Assembly (NCBI GenBank): GCA_027574665.1
Contig: CM050649.1
Location: 61,842,150-61,906,149, forward strand
Direction of reading: 5' to 3'
Source of the DNA: Rhynochetos jubatus
Taxonomy: Eukaryota; Chordata; Aves; Eurypygiformes; Rhynochetidae
DNA: 64,000 nt
Numbering within the stretch: the stretch's first letter is position 1; every line of letters begins with the position of its first letter. Position numbers and translations under genes: made by a program. Shown one piece after another: positions 14,301-26,832 of this stretch. Under the pieces are notes generated by a model. The model ran no database searches and was not told where the DNA came from. It saw nothing but the letters and a program-made list of their open reading frames with translations.

Positions 14301-14720
14301 ATTTCTTACTGTACATGTATCTTTTCTACTAGGTATATTTAATTAGCACCTCACATATTTGCATTTGATAGGTTACCTTTAAAATCATACACTGATTACA
14401 CAATTTCATTTGATATGAGTAACCGGTTTGGTATGTACAGTAAATCAGGCAATTCCCTGCTTCCCTCAAAAGAACTAATGAAGTCACCCCATATTCTGGC
14501 CTTTAACAATGGACTGGCTGTGAAATAAGGAGCCAGCCTGCTTGCCACCACTTTCATAGTGTCATTGGCTAGTGGATTTCATCTGGCAACGTTTTAGGGC
14601 TAGGTGAGCCACCCAGAGCAGGAGAAGATTTTACTCAAATGTAAAATAGGCCTCTTCCCTCTTGCCCCTCCCAGCCAAGAGCAGTAGAAAAACACCTTTG
14701 CAGTTTGAGGTTAGACAAAA

Positions 14721-14750
14721 GAGGGAGAGAAAGAGAGAGAGAGACAGAAA
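14721..14750 (+). repeat. GA-rich purine microsatellite
   Basis: An imperfect GA repeat (GAGGGAGAGAAAGAGAGAGA and onward) on the plus strand. It is a polypurine tract of about 30 bp. Confidence 0.85.
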
Positions 14751-17625
14751 GGCCTGTCAGAGGCAATCCCACCAAAATTTAGCTGAACCACATCTGAGGC
14801 TTGTAGAGTTTCATTTCTTTCCTTCCATGTGGAAGAATATTCTGGTTTAATGTCTGTATAAATTTTTACTGAATTTATCCATTCCTTTCTCCAAAACCAT
14901 TGTAGACTCATACTTATTTCCTTTGTTTACATCCATGATCTGCTAAAGATTTGAAAAGCTTTAAATGGTGTAAGTAAAATTCTGGTTTCGCTGTGCACAT
15001 GCAATCCTGATGCTTAGAAACATTACCTCATTTTCTTACTGTAAGTCAGGTACTAACATTTTACAACTATTGGCTAATTCTGAAAGCTGCATGGAAAAAA
15101 GCAATTAAACAATATGGCTCTGAAATACATAAGAAAGACTTTTTTGTTTGGGTTTTTGTTTTATATAGGAATGAACAGTTAATTGAAATGACATGGTGCA
15201 AAGCTTGGGCGTGTGGCATGCCAATCAAGTTAGCTCAACTGACCTTGACCTTTTCTGAGCTACAACAAATTCTGAAATGAAGGTATGGTCTGAGGCAGTA
15301 GATCAAAAACCCTTATCCTGGCTCCCTGTGGGACTTAGGTTGGATCCAACCCAAAATAAGGCTCCAGCTGTGCCTCCCTGCTCCCATCAGACAGGAAACT
15401 CAGAAATCTCAGTTAATCTAGCCTAAACATGAAACTTTCATAGCTATATATTAAAAGCATTCTCTTTGCAAAGACACCTATTTCATTAATCAAATGAGAT
15501 CAATTAATCTCATATAAATAATTTTCCTGTCGTCTATCAAGTGTCTTTGTGTCCTGCATAGTAAACATATGAACATATGCTCTCCTTGAAGCTGTACTAT
15601 GTAAAGGAACACTTTTGTAATATCTTTAAGATAAATTACCTGTTAATCTTTTCTTTGGCTTGTCGCACCTTTTTGTGTAAGCAGAAAAGGGGACTTTTGC
15701 AATTCTGTGCCTAATGATTAAGAAAACCTTTCTCTTGTTCCAAAATTAGCTGGGGCCATACCCAAGTATTGCCATCTGTAGGAGGCAACGTCAACCACAG
15801 CAGTGCCAGTCAGAGCCAATACAAAGATGTCTGAGGCAAGGTGGTTTTGGACCAAAACATGAAAAGAAGAAGCAGTGAGTTAAATATTGTAGAAGAGGCT
15901 GTTCAAGCAGCAACCAGGTCTGGCAGGAAGCACGGATGTCCTTCAAAGAAACTTTACTGGTGGCAAGATTCAGCAGAAAAAACCAGACATCTGGATACTA
16001 CAGATAAACATTCAAAGCAAACTTTACAAACCTTGGAAGTTCCCTTGTCACAAGACTCCGAGGACACAGTCCTATTCCTATGTTCAAATGAACAACAGCA
16101 GTTCCACCTTAGACAAGCTGTAGACCATGCACCACACCACCTACAGCAGCTACCTACTGGCCCCTTGCCCCAGAGCAATTGTTGCTTTACATGTGTCGCA
16201 GTGAAACTGTTTGCTTCCCGGTGGGTTTTACATACTTACAGTATATTCCATCGGTGCATCTTCCTCCATTGTTAAAGCTGTGATCCCTCTCTTTCCATCC
16301 ATTCTGCATTTCCACTCATTTTCAGGGCTTAATAACAGTCTCAAAAAAAGCTGCCACAGACTCAGTTTTAACAAATAAAGTCTCAACAGAAGTAAACGCT
16401 ACAACATGAACTTTAGATCATCATGTTTTTCTTCCATTACTTGTATGAAGTATTTCTTGCTTCTACTTTTTCCTAAAGAAGCAATTTACACAGGAAATGA
16501 GAGTTCTAAAATGTGAGGTTTACTTTTACAGAATGACCAGTGACAAAGATGTAAAAAACCATGAGCTATTCTCATTTAATGTTGCAACCTCCTCCTGTTC
16601 ATTATGGGACTTATGTACCTCACTATCTGAACAAAGAGTTTTCCCTGTTCCAAAGTTCAGTTGAATAAAGTCACTTGCAACATCAATGATATGACATCAA
16701 AACACAGATGACTACATATAGATTTGGGTTTATATATACATTTCACCCTAATTTCTCAAATTCCTTCTGTTGCCCTGATCATGATCAAACTGCCCATATT
16801 ACCATGGATATCATGACCATGTCTCCATTGCCCCTAACCCCTTGAACTGCTCTTTGGAAAAAAAAAAAAAGGCACTTTTCACAAGTCAGACTAGCAAGTG
16901 TTTCATAAAACTCAGGCTTTAAACATAGTAGCTATTCTTTTTTGGATCATTTCTTATGCATAGCTGAAAACACAGATCTTACCTTCCCACATAACCCAGG
17001 AAGATACCCATGTACTGTTCAAAGCATTTTGTTAAAAAAAGAAATAGATTAGAGGGAAATTTTTCTAACATTGCATAATTTATAGAGAATGAACGCTTGA
17101 TACAAACATCAAATGCAGAGTCTTAGCTGGTGGTGTTAGGCTTCCTAATAGGTTTATGTCCCTGGAAAATTACCATGTGTCTGTTTCTTCTCTCCAATTT
17201 CGTTCCCACTTCCCTTTTTTTTTTCAGAGTTGTTAAAGAATAGTATCACTGATCAGTTAGAATGCAAGATATTCTTAAATCATGTTTAATGAGGGAAAGT
17301 TCCTCTCTTCCTGGAAACAGATGTTTCACTCTTTTATTGAGTCTTGTCCTTGTGGACTTTTATGAAAAGCACTGATGTCCAGAAATGCCAATACACAACA
17401 AATACTTCTTTTTCCAGATTTTCAAATATTCTATAATGGATATCAATGGTATTGCAGATTGCACAAGATTTGCCTTCAAAATTATGGTTTTTTCTCCCAA
17501 AAATACAGATTTTTCAGGCATGTAAGGAACATGGCCAAGCATGCTGAAACACAGAATAGAGGCAGACTTATTTTCCTGGCCAGACTACTTGAATTCTGGA
17601 CTTCACTGAGTTTTCTATCAGGAGG

Positions 17626-17642
17626 AAAAAAAAAAAAAAAAA
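17626..17642 (+). repeat. A17 homopolymer
   Basis: Seventeen consecutive A following GGAGG. No retroelement body was identified next to it. Confidence 0.9.
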
Positions 17643-17750
17643 GTCTGTTTTTTCAGGGACTGAGGGAGCCACAAATCTAGACATCCAAAGCAACAAAATA
17701 AGAATTAATATTTGAACAGAAAACACTTCCAAAGGGGGAGTGAGTAGGAA

Positions 17751-17783
17751 ACAACCACCACCACCAGCACACACACACACCCA
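17751..17783 (+). repeat. Compound CCA and CA microsatellite
   Basis: Several CCA units run into about seven CA units. It is a small compound repeat that may vary in length. Confidence 0.85.
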
Positions 17784-19158
17784 TGCCAGCCGAATGTTTT
17801 GAATTCAAAAATCCTGGTTTTAATAGAACATTTACAAAACAGAGATCCTTAATTTAAATTCCTCCGACAATCCCAATCTGTAGAGACTAGCACTGTGGCA
17901 GGCATTTCATCCCCCACCACTTCTGTTGTATACTGCAAGAGAATTTCACCCTTGAGGTTGAAGGAGAGATTAAGAATTCCTATTCATTAAATTACCTGTA
18001 AGTTTAAGTGCCATATGTAGCAGCCTTTTGTTTTTAGGTCATTTTCTTTGCTTGCTTTTAATATGAATTTTATCCTCCTGATATTGTGCTAATTCTCCCA
18101 AGTGATATTTCCATTTAAGGACCCTTTTTGATAGTCAATAGTTTTCAGGGCTACAAAATGTATTAAGTGATCATCATTATAGGTTGTATATTTAAATTTA
18201 GATTTAACTCTATAAAATTAGATGGGTTATGCACTTATTCCTGCATACATACATTGGCATTGTTTTTCAATTGTTTTGTTTAAATAACAAATTTGTTTAA
18301 ATCTTCTAGGTTTTGTTAACTGTATTGTGATTACGTTCCCAAAAGCCTTTAAAGGGAACTAGAATAGATGTGGTTTTAAGTGCAGACATATGGATTTTGG
18401 TATACAGGACAGCCAGTCTAGTCAATGATTGCATTAGGCTTTTGGCAGGGTTGAACTGACTGGCCATTAAGAGAAAATAAAAATAAGAACAATGTTGTCT
18501 GCATTTAACATTAATTTATTAATAACCAGAAATTATTATTACAAGCAAGTTAGGTAATAAAGATTAATCAGCAATTGCTGTCTTTGCTGGTCTCTTTGAA
18601 CCTGTGACTTCAATATGTATACACATCCTTTGAGTAAGGCCCGTGATATTTGCTCCCCAAGTGCCATGCCACAGAATTTTGGTTCTTCTCCCTGACTGGA
18701 AAAGCCAAGCTCTACATCTGCTCCACCCACAGCAAATTTTAGTTCCCTGTTTATTGGAACACATTTTGAGACAAAACCATGACTTACTGATCTGGAATCT
18801 GCTGTCTGAAAACATTCATAGGAACAAAAGTTTTCTCAGATTATTCACAAATGTTACTGAACAATAAAACTCTCTGCACAGGCTGAAGCCACACCCAGCA
18901 TCTAATTAGTCTGAACTGGTTTTAAAAATTTTTTACACTGTTTCACAATTTTCAATCATCAGACACATTGGTTTTTTTTCTTTCTTTTTGATGTACTTTC
19001 TTAATCAATGTGTTGTATTAAAATGGTTCATCTAATGTTTTCTCCCTTTTAGAAATTTTAGGGACTATTTTTTATTTCTGCCAAGTTTATGTATAAAAAT
19101 AAATCACTGACTTGACTAAAACAAACGTAAGAAGAAGAAGAGATGGGATTCTTACACT

Positions 19159-19228
19159 CATAGCTTCATAGGATAATTCAGGTTGGAAGGGAATCACATG
19201 TATCTTTTCTAGATAATCTCCTTGCTAT
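19159..19228 (-). mobile_element. Old CR1 3' end, minus strand
   Basis: The sequence CATAGCTTCATAGG, then AATTCAGGTTGGAAGGG, then a TCTAG-containing stretch matches the layout of a CR1 3' terminus in reverse orientation (octamers, GGTTGGAAGGGA, ATCTAGTCCAACC) with many substitutions. Only about 65-70 bp can be aligned by eye, and the right boundary is vague. The divergence makes it clearly older than the copies at 9751 and 31817. Confidence 0.7.
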
Positions 19229-21925
19229 ATCAATTTTTTCATATTCCAGTTTGCATTCTGGAAGTCACATAAGAAAAGATGCAAACATTTCCTGCACTTC
19301 ATACAGGCAGCAACCCACTACTGCATTTCATAGATTATACCTACATTGTCACTGAGGATCATATAAATTAAAATAAATTTAAATAAAACTAAAATAATCA
19401 AGAGATTTAAGGGCTTATTTAATCAACATCTGGGTGGCATCAAGATGACAGGATTTTTTTTTTCATTTTTAAAATATGTTTAATGTCAACAGTAAATAGC
19501 AAACTAGCTTAAGATGTCTTTAATTGCCATTCAGACTGTAGATTTTAAAGTCTTCTATAAAATACATGTTAAATTTCAAATTTCAGTTTATTTTTCAATG
19601 TTCCATCTCCTTGATAAGGAATATAGAAAGTATTTAAGATAAATAATTTTCAAATCTTTAAAGAGTAATGTAAATACGTACAACAATGAAATACCATTAG
19701 TCTCCTCCAGATGTCTTTCAACTTTCAATTTTCTGGGTGTCCATTTGATTTCCAGAACAGCTACTTTAAACAAGATGTGCTCAGAATTAAGTGCACCGTG
19801 AATTTTACCATTGGCATAATGTATAAATCATAGCTATAGATATAGAGGCTTGTTAATTTTAAAAGGTTGAAAATCATCTGGAAAACACATTTTTCTTTAT
19901 GAAGTATTTTAAATTGGGGGTTTGGGGTTTGCTCTGTTTTGTTTGTTTTACCCTGTATTCAACAGCATGCTTCAATTACTTCATTTTACACTTCATTTCA
20001 CACTTCATTTCTCTTGTATCTTTGATCAATGAATAAGCATTTATCCAAATTCCAATACTTGAGATCAGGCTAGTAACAAGGAGGTGAATTCCATATTTGG
20101 TTTTGGCCAGCTAAGCATCTAAGTATAGATAAGGGCCAGATACTAAACAGAAGATCCTTAGGGGCATATTCAAAGCATAATCATATATTGTATACAGCCA
20201 TGACACAGCCCTTGCCAGGGTGGTTTTTATGTGCCACAAAAATAAAACTCTTCAACAAGTATCACGTTCATGCAGTCACAGAGCATCATGGCAGCTTCTC
20301 AGTCAGGGGAATAGGTGGGTTAGAAAGTTTTATTTCAAACCAGATGTCGTGGCTATTCATCTCAAGAACTTACATTACTCTGCCAAAAAGAAGAAACAGA
20401 AAAAGATTAATTAGTAATCTCATGGATATTAGACTTAGAAGTGATAGCCTCCAAGACCTGGAATTTACTTGTGAAATTTGCCTGCACTGTAATTTGCCTC
20501 TCCTGAAATGGAAAGTGAGGGAACCACGGAATTGCTGTGTCTGAGATGACAGGCTGTGGAGTAAGGGAACCCATATTTAAAGGATGCTTATATTTAGTGT
20601 ATACCTGCCAATGTGTTAAAGCCAAATTATGTGTGACCAGGACTAAAAGGAGATAGGATGCACAAGACATTCACAGAAGAGATCCAAAATATTCCTGAGC
20701 TTCTTTCAACTTGTTAAACCTCATTTCTACACATACCCAGTATCATTGCAGATCATTGGACAGATTTTGTTAATGATTTTCAACAATAAGGGAGCAGGAC
20801 CTTCTCAAGGGTAAGGGAGACACTTTCAGTCTGAATAGGTGCAGCATTCCACAAAAGAAAAAGCATTGACACTGGAGAAACATGGATACATCCTTATTTA
20901 CTTTATCCAAGCATTTGCCTCTGCAAAGCTACCCTGAAAATTTCACAACCAATGGGAGGATGATGTCTAGGCATTTCTTGCTCCAGTTGGTCTGGAAAGA
21001 CTGCAAGAAATATCATGGTTGTCTTGTGTTTCTGTTTCTATGTTAAAACTGTTCCAGGAATTGCACCAGAAGAAAGAAAAAGACAGCTCAGCATGAAGAG
21101 GAAGCACATGACATGCAAATGCAGGCTTGATCATTTTATTTAACATTCACGTAAATGTTATCTTTGGAGGAAAGAATAAATTACTATTAGTCATCTCCCT
21201 TCTTCTTTTGGTCTAAACCACATCTTCAGGATTTAGTTATTATAATTTAATGAAAGGTAAACAGGAAAGTTATTGTCTTATGTAAGCAATGTGAGAGATC
21301 AGATGTGAAACATAAATGAGTATACAAGAGTCCAAGAAGTGTAAACTATGCTTTTTGAAATAAGTAGAAATCCTGTAATAAATACTAGTAGCAATAATAC
21401 AGTATTTTTAAAGCAATTTTGTTTCTAAACAGTTTATGTGCCTTGAGCCAAGTTCATTCCATCTGTATGTGTACTCACACAGATTTGTCCAAAGACCAGT
21501 AAAGGCAATGGTAGGTGAACTCTCACAACAGACTCATGTTCAGTACCGTTAGTCAGTATAGTTTTGGCCCTGTGTACTAACTGGTAGGCTAGAGGCATGA
21601 TTGTTAGTTTTTTTCACAAAGAGTTGTTAAGAGAAAATGTTCTATACTATCAATTCACAAATGCTAGCCAGGTCGCTCTGAAAAAAAAAAAAATTACAAA
21701 GTAGATTTTTTAATTTAGTGATGAATTACATATGTCACTCTATTGTAATATGTTACGTGGCAAGGCAGAAATTTTAATTACTTTGCAGATTAATTTGAAA
21801 AGAAATAACATGTATGTATTCCAAGATGGAGGAGTTAATTACAGCATATAAAAAACACACACATAAAAATATGCATATGGATGTTGTTCACACACCTATT
21901 TATCTCTTTTAAAGAAATGGCGTTA

Positions 21926-21987
21926 TAGATATAGCATATATACATACACATATATATATACACACATATATACATATATATATAAAA
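21926..21987 (+). repeat. TA/CA alternating repeat
   Basis: About 60 bp of mixed TATA, TACA and CACA units. Alternating pyrimidine-purine DNA like this is self-complementary in parts and can extrude small cruciforms. Confidence 0.85.
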
Positions 21988-24900
21988 CAAAGGTCCTGGT
22001 CCTGGTCCTCAGCTGTGCTAACATCAGTGGTACAGTCCCCATTTAATGGATCTTCTCTAACTGTGCACAAGGTGAGGACAACAGCAGTTAGCCTAAACAT
22101 GACATGAGGTAAATGGATCATTGAGCAGACCTGTCCAATTCACTGTATATAAAAAATGAAGGGAATTCGGGTCTTCAGCTATGGTGGGTGAATTCATCAC
22201 CCTGAAGATAGTGGCAAATATTTAAGCCAAAGAAAGGTTTTAATTACAGGAAGTGAATGCTAAAAATGTAACTAAGTTGCTGGTCTAGTGGAAGTAGAAG
22301 TCCTTTAATCTACGGAACTACAAAATACATGTCAATCATTACTGCCTATGTCTAAAATGATGGGTGACAGGTGTGAAATATGCAAAGTTACAGCTGTAAC
22401 TAAGTTCCTCTTTGTACCAGAATAAGGAGCTCTCATGAGAGAAAGGGTAGAAAAGAAATGATCCAGCATTAGATGGGAAAAAGGACTGTTTTCCCACTAA
22501 TAACAAGGCTAACCGAGCTGCTCATAGACGTAACGGAAAAACTCTTCTTGATATAAGCAAAGATTGGCCTCCAGTGAAAAAAAGAAGTTAGTAATTATTC
22601 ATTGTTTGGGAGTTAAAGTAAGTGATTTAGTCAAATGGAATGCTTTTAAAATAAGCTAGTAAAAACAAGCAGTACCACAGCAGCAAAAGTGTTTCCATAG
22701 TGTAATTTCAGAGACACATATGGTGCAGGGCTAGGACTGCAAAGGGAACTGGAGGAAAACAATAGGTCCAGTTACCACCTTGAGTGCCCTATTGAAAATG
22801 CAGATACTGACAATTCCCCTGCAATGATTTCCTGGCCTAGGAGATGATTAAGGTCTACAGGAGGCCATGTTGTCATCTGTTCTTTGGGACGGTGGAATAT
22901 TTGATGCTGGGCATGATCATAAATAAATGCTCAATAAATAGGCCCAAGCTCTACCAAGATTCACAGATTATGCATGTCTCTACCTTCCTTAACTGTGAGT
23001 CCAGATTCAACAAGAATGATTAGACAGAGCATGGTGAATGAAAATATGCCTGAGTTAATCACGTCTTTATTCAGGGAAGAAGGGATGGAAATGTTGCTCT
23101 GTTCTTCTTGTGAGACAAACTTCAAAACAGGCTCATCTGTTCACTCCTCCTTTCCCTCTGAGACCAGTGAACATCTATGTAAACCATTCTAACAAGAAGT
23201 GATTCAGGAGACAGTAATCATTTTTAGTGTTATATTAATTTTGGTGCCAGGATGCCAGACAGAGGAGGAGAAACACATCTGGATCTTCCACATTCCAACC
23301 TCCAAGGTGTGAAATGAAAGAACAGTGCTGTCGTCACCACTTGCATTCTCCTGAGTTTGTGAGGAAGGACTGGGCAGGTACACAGACACCCACAATCTGC
23401 AGGTGTGAATCCCAACCAGAATATGACACATTTTACAACCGAAAACATCATCTTCTCTGCTCTGCAGCATTGGATATTGGAAAACAGCCCCAGGGTAAGA
23501 GGTCTGGCTTTCACTGTCACCACTACCTTAGCACCACACTGCTGTCAATGTGCCCTGTGGTCCACCCATCTCTTGGGAGTATTTTAGAGCTCAAAATGAC
23601 TCTAAGAAACTGATCCTTTGCACCTATGCCAGAGCCATGAACTACACTTGCTGGCCAGAACATAACAGTCCCCAAAGCAGAAAGACTTATGCTGTTCAAG
23701 TTCTTTCACAGTCTCTTCTTTCTCTGCTGAGAAAAGTCTTGAAGACAGCTAAGTACAGCCTACAAGTAGCATGGAGAGCATTTTTAGTGATATCAAACAG
23801 CTGCCTTGCTAGAGTTTACAGAGCTGGTCAAGTGAGTAGAGTATTCATCTGAAAAGTAGCCATTTTTTTCCATCTTCATATTATTTCTGAATGTGAGCTA
23901 GGCCTCTGGGGTTGTGGAAAAATAAAAGATCCAGAACTGAACAGCCATCATATCTTCAGGTTGGAAAACTATACTACTATGAGGCTTTGAACTTCAGATA
24001 GTTTTCAACCAGAAGTGTCAAATTTGGTGCCGATCCATCAGTAGCAAAACACTTTAACAAACAAAATTGTCTCATGGAACAGTAGGGACCCTTAACCTAT
24101 ATAAGGAGTCCACAAAGCTGTGAAGGAATTTCTGTCATATCATGGCAGTGTAGATGGTTTAATAGGCAGGGATAGACTAATAGACCCATTTACTGGCCAA
24201 TTAAATCCACTTCTTTAATAATGACATAAAAAATAGAGCAAAAATTATTACAGTTTATATATTACATAAATAACACGATTTTATTACATATTTTTAAATA
24301 GTTCATGGGACAAAACTACATTTAAGTTGAATTTCCTGATTAGTGGTGTTTGAATTTGTTGAAGGAAGACTCAAATCCATTGTAGAAATACTATCACCAG
24401 AACCCTGGTACTGTGTTGATTTTAAATTAAACTATGACACCAATTGAAAAAAGAGCGTGAGTAAAACAGCAAGGTATTGAAAAATATAGTCTAACATTTC
24501 CCTTATCTCCCACCCTTTAAAACCCTGCTCTGTAATGTTTGCTACACAGAGCAGCCTAAAGAACCTCACTACCAGTCTTCAGAAGTATATAAAGAGACTT
24601 AGGTAATACAGTCAGTAGCACAGTGGAATGTCAATGAGGATTTACGCTAATGTGCAGCATTACAATGCCTCTCCACTTTACACACTGCTTCCAGACTAGG
24701 CCTATTACTGTGGTGCATCTGGCTTTAAAAAAAAAGAAAAAAAAAAGGCAGGGACACATAACATTCCATCATCTTTTTTTTCATTATAGAAAACAGCTGC
24801 AAAATTATATGTACATATGTGAAAAGTGAAATGTCCTAATTTTGATGAAACTTTTGAACAGTGAAATTTAAATCTTTTCACAACTTCATTTTTGTGGGAA

Positions 24901-25132
24901 TAAAAAGAACTCTTTCTCAATCTCTTTCTGCCAGACATTTTAATCTACTGGAAATCAGGTATGAGGGGAAATTTTCTAAATTTTTATTCTAATACTGAAA
25001 TTAAACCTTATCAGTATTTTGAAACTTTTATCAATAAACAATTTTTTAAATTAATTCTCTAATGTTTTTTAAAGCTGTTCTGGATTATTTGACTTTTGTT
25101 TTTATTTCACTCTGCTCTGCTCTGCCCTGCAG

Positions 25133-25233
25133 GAACAGAAGAACTGATGGATTTTCTTTCAGAATTCAGGAGAACAGACTTTTCTCCTCTAAAATGAAAG
25201 CTAAAAATCCTAGTCTGTCTCATTCTTCCTCAG
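25133..25233 (+). other. Possible exon (unconfirmed), 101 nt
   Basis: A pyrimidine-rich stretch at about 25097-25130 leads into CTGCAG, a good 3' splice acceptor. After 101 nt follows TCAG|GTATGG, an acceptable 5' splice donor. One frame is open across the interval and is basic and serine-rich, with no recognised domain. I see no partner exons in the window, and such signal pairs also arise by chance. It could be an exon of a long non-coding RNA, a coding exon of a gene whose other exons lie outside, or nothing. Confidence 0.2.
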
Positions 25234-26731
25234 GTATGGCTTTGCATTTGTAAATACTGACTGGTGCAAAGGCTCATATCTAAGTCTACATGTTATCTGA
25301 CCTGCTCTACATAAGCACAGCTCTGTTGAGTTACTAATGTACAACCAGAGTGATAATAGAAAGGAGAGCTGAAAGGCACTTTGCTTTCCAAACTCTTCTG
25401 AAAAGGGTTGTTGGGCCAGATTCACTTCAACCAGCTAGACCCCAAAGCACCACTCTCCTTTTCCAGTCAATACAGGAGTTTCTTCCCACCAGATCATGGC
25501 TGGGCCAAATTGCCCTCACTCACTCTTTCCTTGGGAGGGAGACAGCAAAGGATGATTCTGTTCCTAACATCTGTGGTTCAATTAGGTACCTACGTGAGGA
25601 CAAGATGAACCCAGACCTCAGTAACAAATACGCTGGAGGCACGCTACTCTAGCACAAGCCTGTAGTCATTAGACACTTGAAAACAAAACACCTAGAATTA
25701 ATTTTATGTACTAGCTCTTTCTAATCAGCAGCTTTTATAAGATCCTAATTTAGCTGTTTTTCTCTTTTTCTTTTTTAATTACTTTTCAGTGGAACAAACT
25801 CTTACTCAGTATTTGTGTATGTGGGTTTGTTGCTAACGTCAGTGTGTATATAGACTTGTTGGTTTTGTAGGGTTTTGATTGGTTGGTTTTGGTTTTTGTG
25901 GGAGGATGATGAAGAAAAGAAGAGGAGGAGAGACCTAGTAGAATATAAGATAGAGCTGAAGACATTAAAAGCAATGGACAAAGAAAAGAGACTAAATTCT
26001 GAACATGTGTTGAAGATAGGACAACACCTTCCCCTCTGCTCTTCCCTGTACATGAGAGAAGTGTAATAAAGGAAACATCTGGTTTAGAAAATAAAATTCC
26101 CAAATTAGATCACCACAAATCCGTAGTTAATGAAACACTAGGCTCTCCTCAGTGTTGGAATGAATTATTCATTTCCAGATAAAATTGTGGGGTAAACCTT
26201 TCTCATCTGAATGGAATGTTTTCCAACAATTCTTTGGTTCGTTTGCATTTATTGCCTTTTCTAAACTTTTATTCCAGGTTGAATTAAATAGTAAATTGTA
26301 GTAAATTAATTTTACAATATCCTTCAGTCAAGTTCTTTGCAGAGAATAAGATTTTATTTGAAAAGAATGTATGTGGGACTCAGTTGTCAGTGTTTATACA
26401 ACAGTACTTACCTTATGAATTCTATCTTGTAGCGCTGAGAGTCTACATGCTAGCTCCTTACCTGTCTCTATCTGTTTAGGAGAGCTGCATCAGCAATGAA
26501 AATTCCTCTTGCAGTCTACTCTTTATCACTTGAAAACTTTAAGAATCTGGTTACAATGCCTTAAATGAACAGGAATATTTCCAGTTCAGAAACAATGTAC
26601 TAGACCAACTTTAATTGTTCCATTTGGTTCAAATGAGCACAGTATCCAAACAACTTGGTTAAACACAGAATAGTCAAGAACTGGGATAGATGACAAACGA
26701 GTAACTGTCATGACTGGCACAAATGCCATTT

Positions 26732-26745
26732 AAAAAAAAAAAAAA
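26732..26745 (+). repeat. A14 homopolymer
   Basis: Fourteen A, 52 bp upstream of a T31 run. The two runs are complementary and could pair in a transcript. Confidence 0.9.
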
Positions 26746-26794
26746 CACAGCAGTAGTTGTCAAATATGTCCCAGATTCTTCATTTCTTCATATG

Positions 26795-26797
<3 letters not shown>

Positions 26798-26828
<31 letters not shown>
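26798..26828 (+). repeat. T31 homopolymer
   Basis: Thirty-one uninterrupted T, the longest single-base run in the window. It could be the tail of a minus-strand retrocopy, but the sequence at 26829 and beyond shows no recognisable retroposed gene. Confidence 0.9.

Positions 26829-26832
<4 letters not shown>

Larger units (their letters stand above)
10812..19158. other. Unique non-coding sequence with simple repeats
   Basis: No gene or recognisable transposon. It holds homopolymers (11299-11318, 16858-16870, 17626-17642), a purine GA repeat (about 14721-14750) and a CCA/CA repeat (17751-17783). The stretch 12240-13800 is somewhat richer in GC than its surroundings, with several overlapping short frames but no domain I can recognise. 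A 144-codon frame at 15841-16275 is rich in Gln, His and Ser and has no family signature. I regard these frames as chance. Confidence 0.55.

Noticed and set aside
15841-16275. Open frame of 144 codons rich in Gln, His and Ser
   Set aside because: No family motif, no splice or promoter context, and an overlapping open frame on the other strand.
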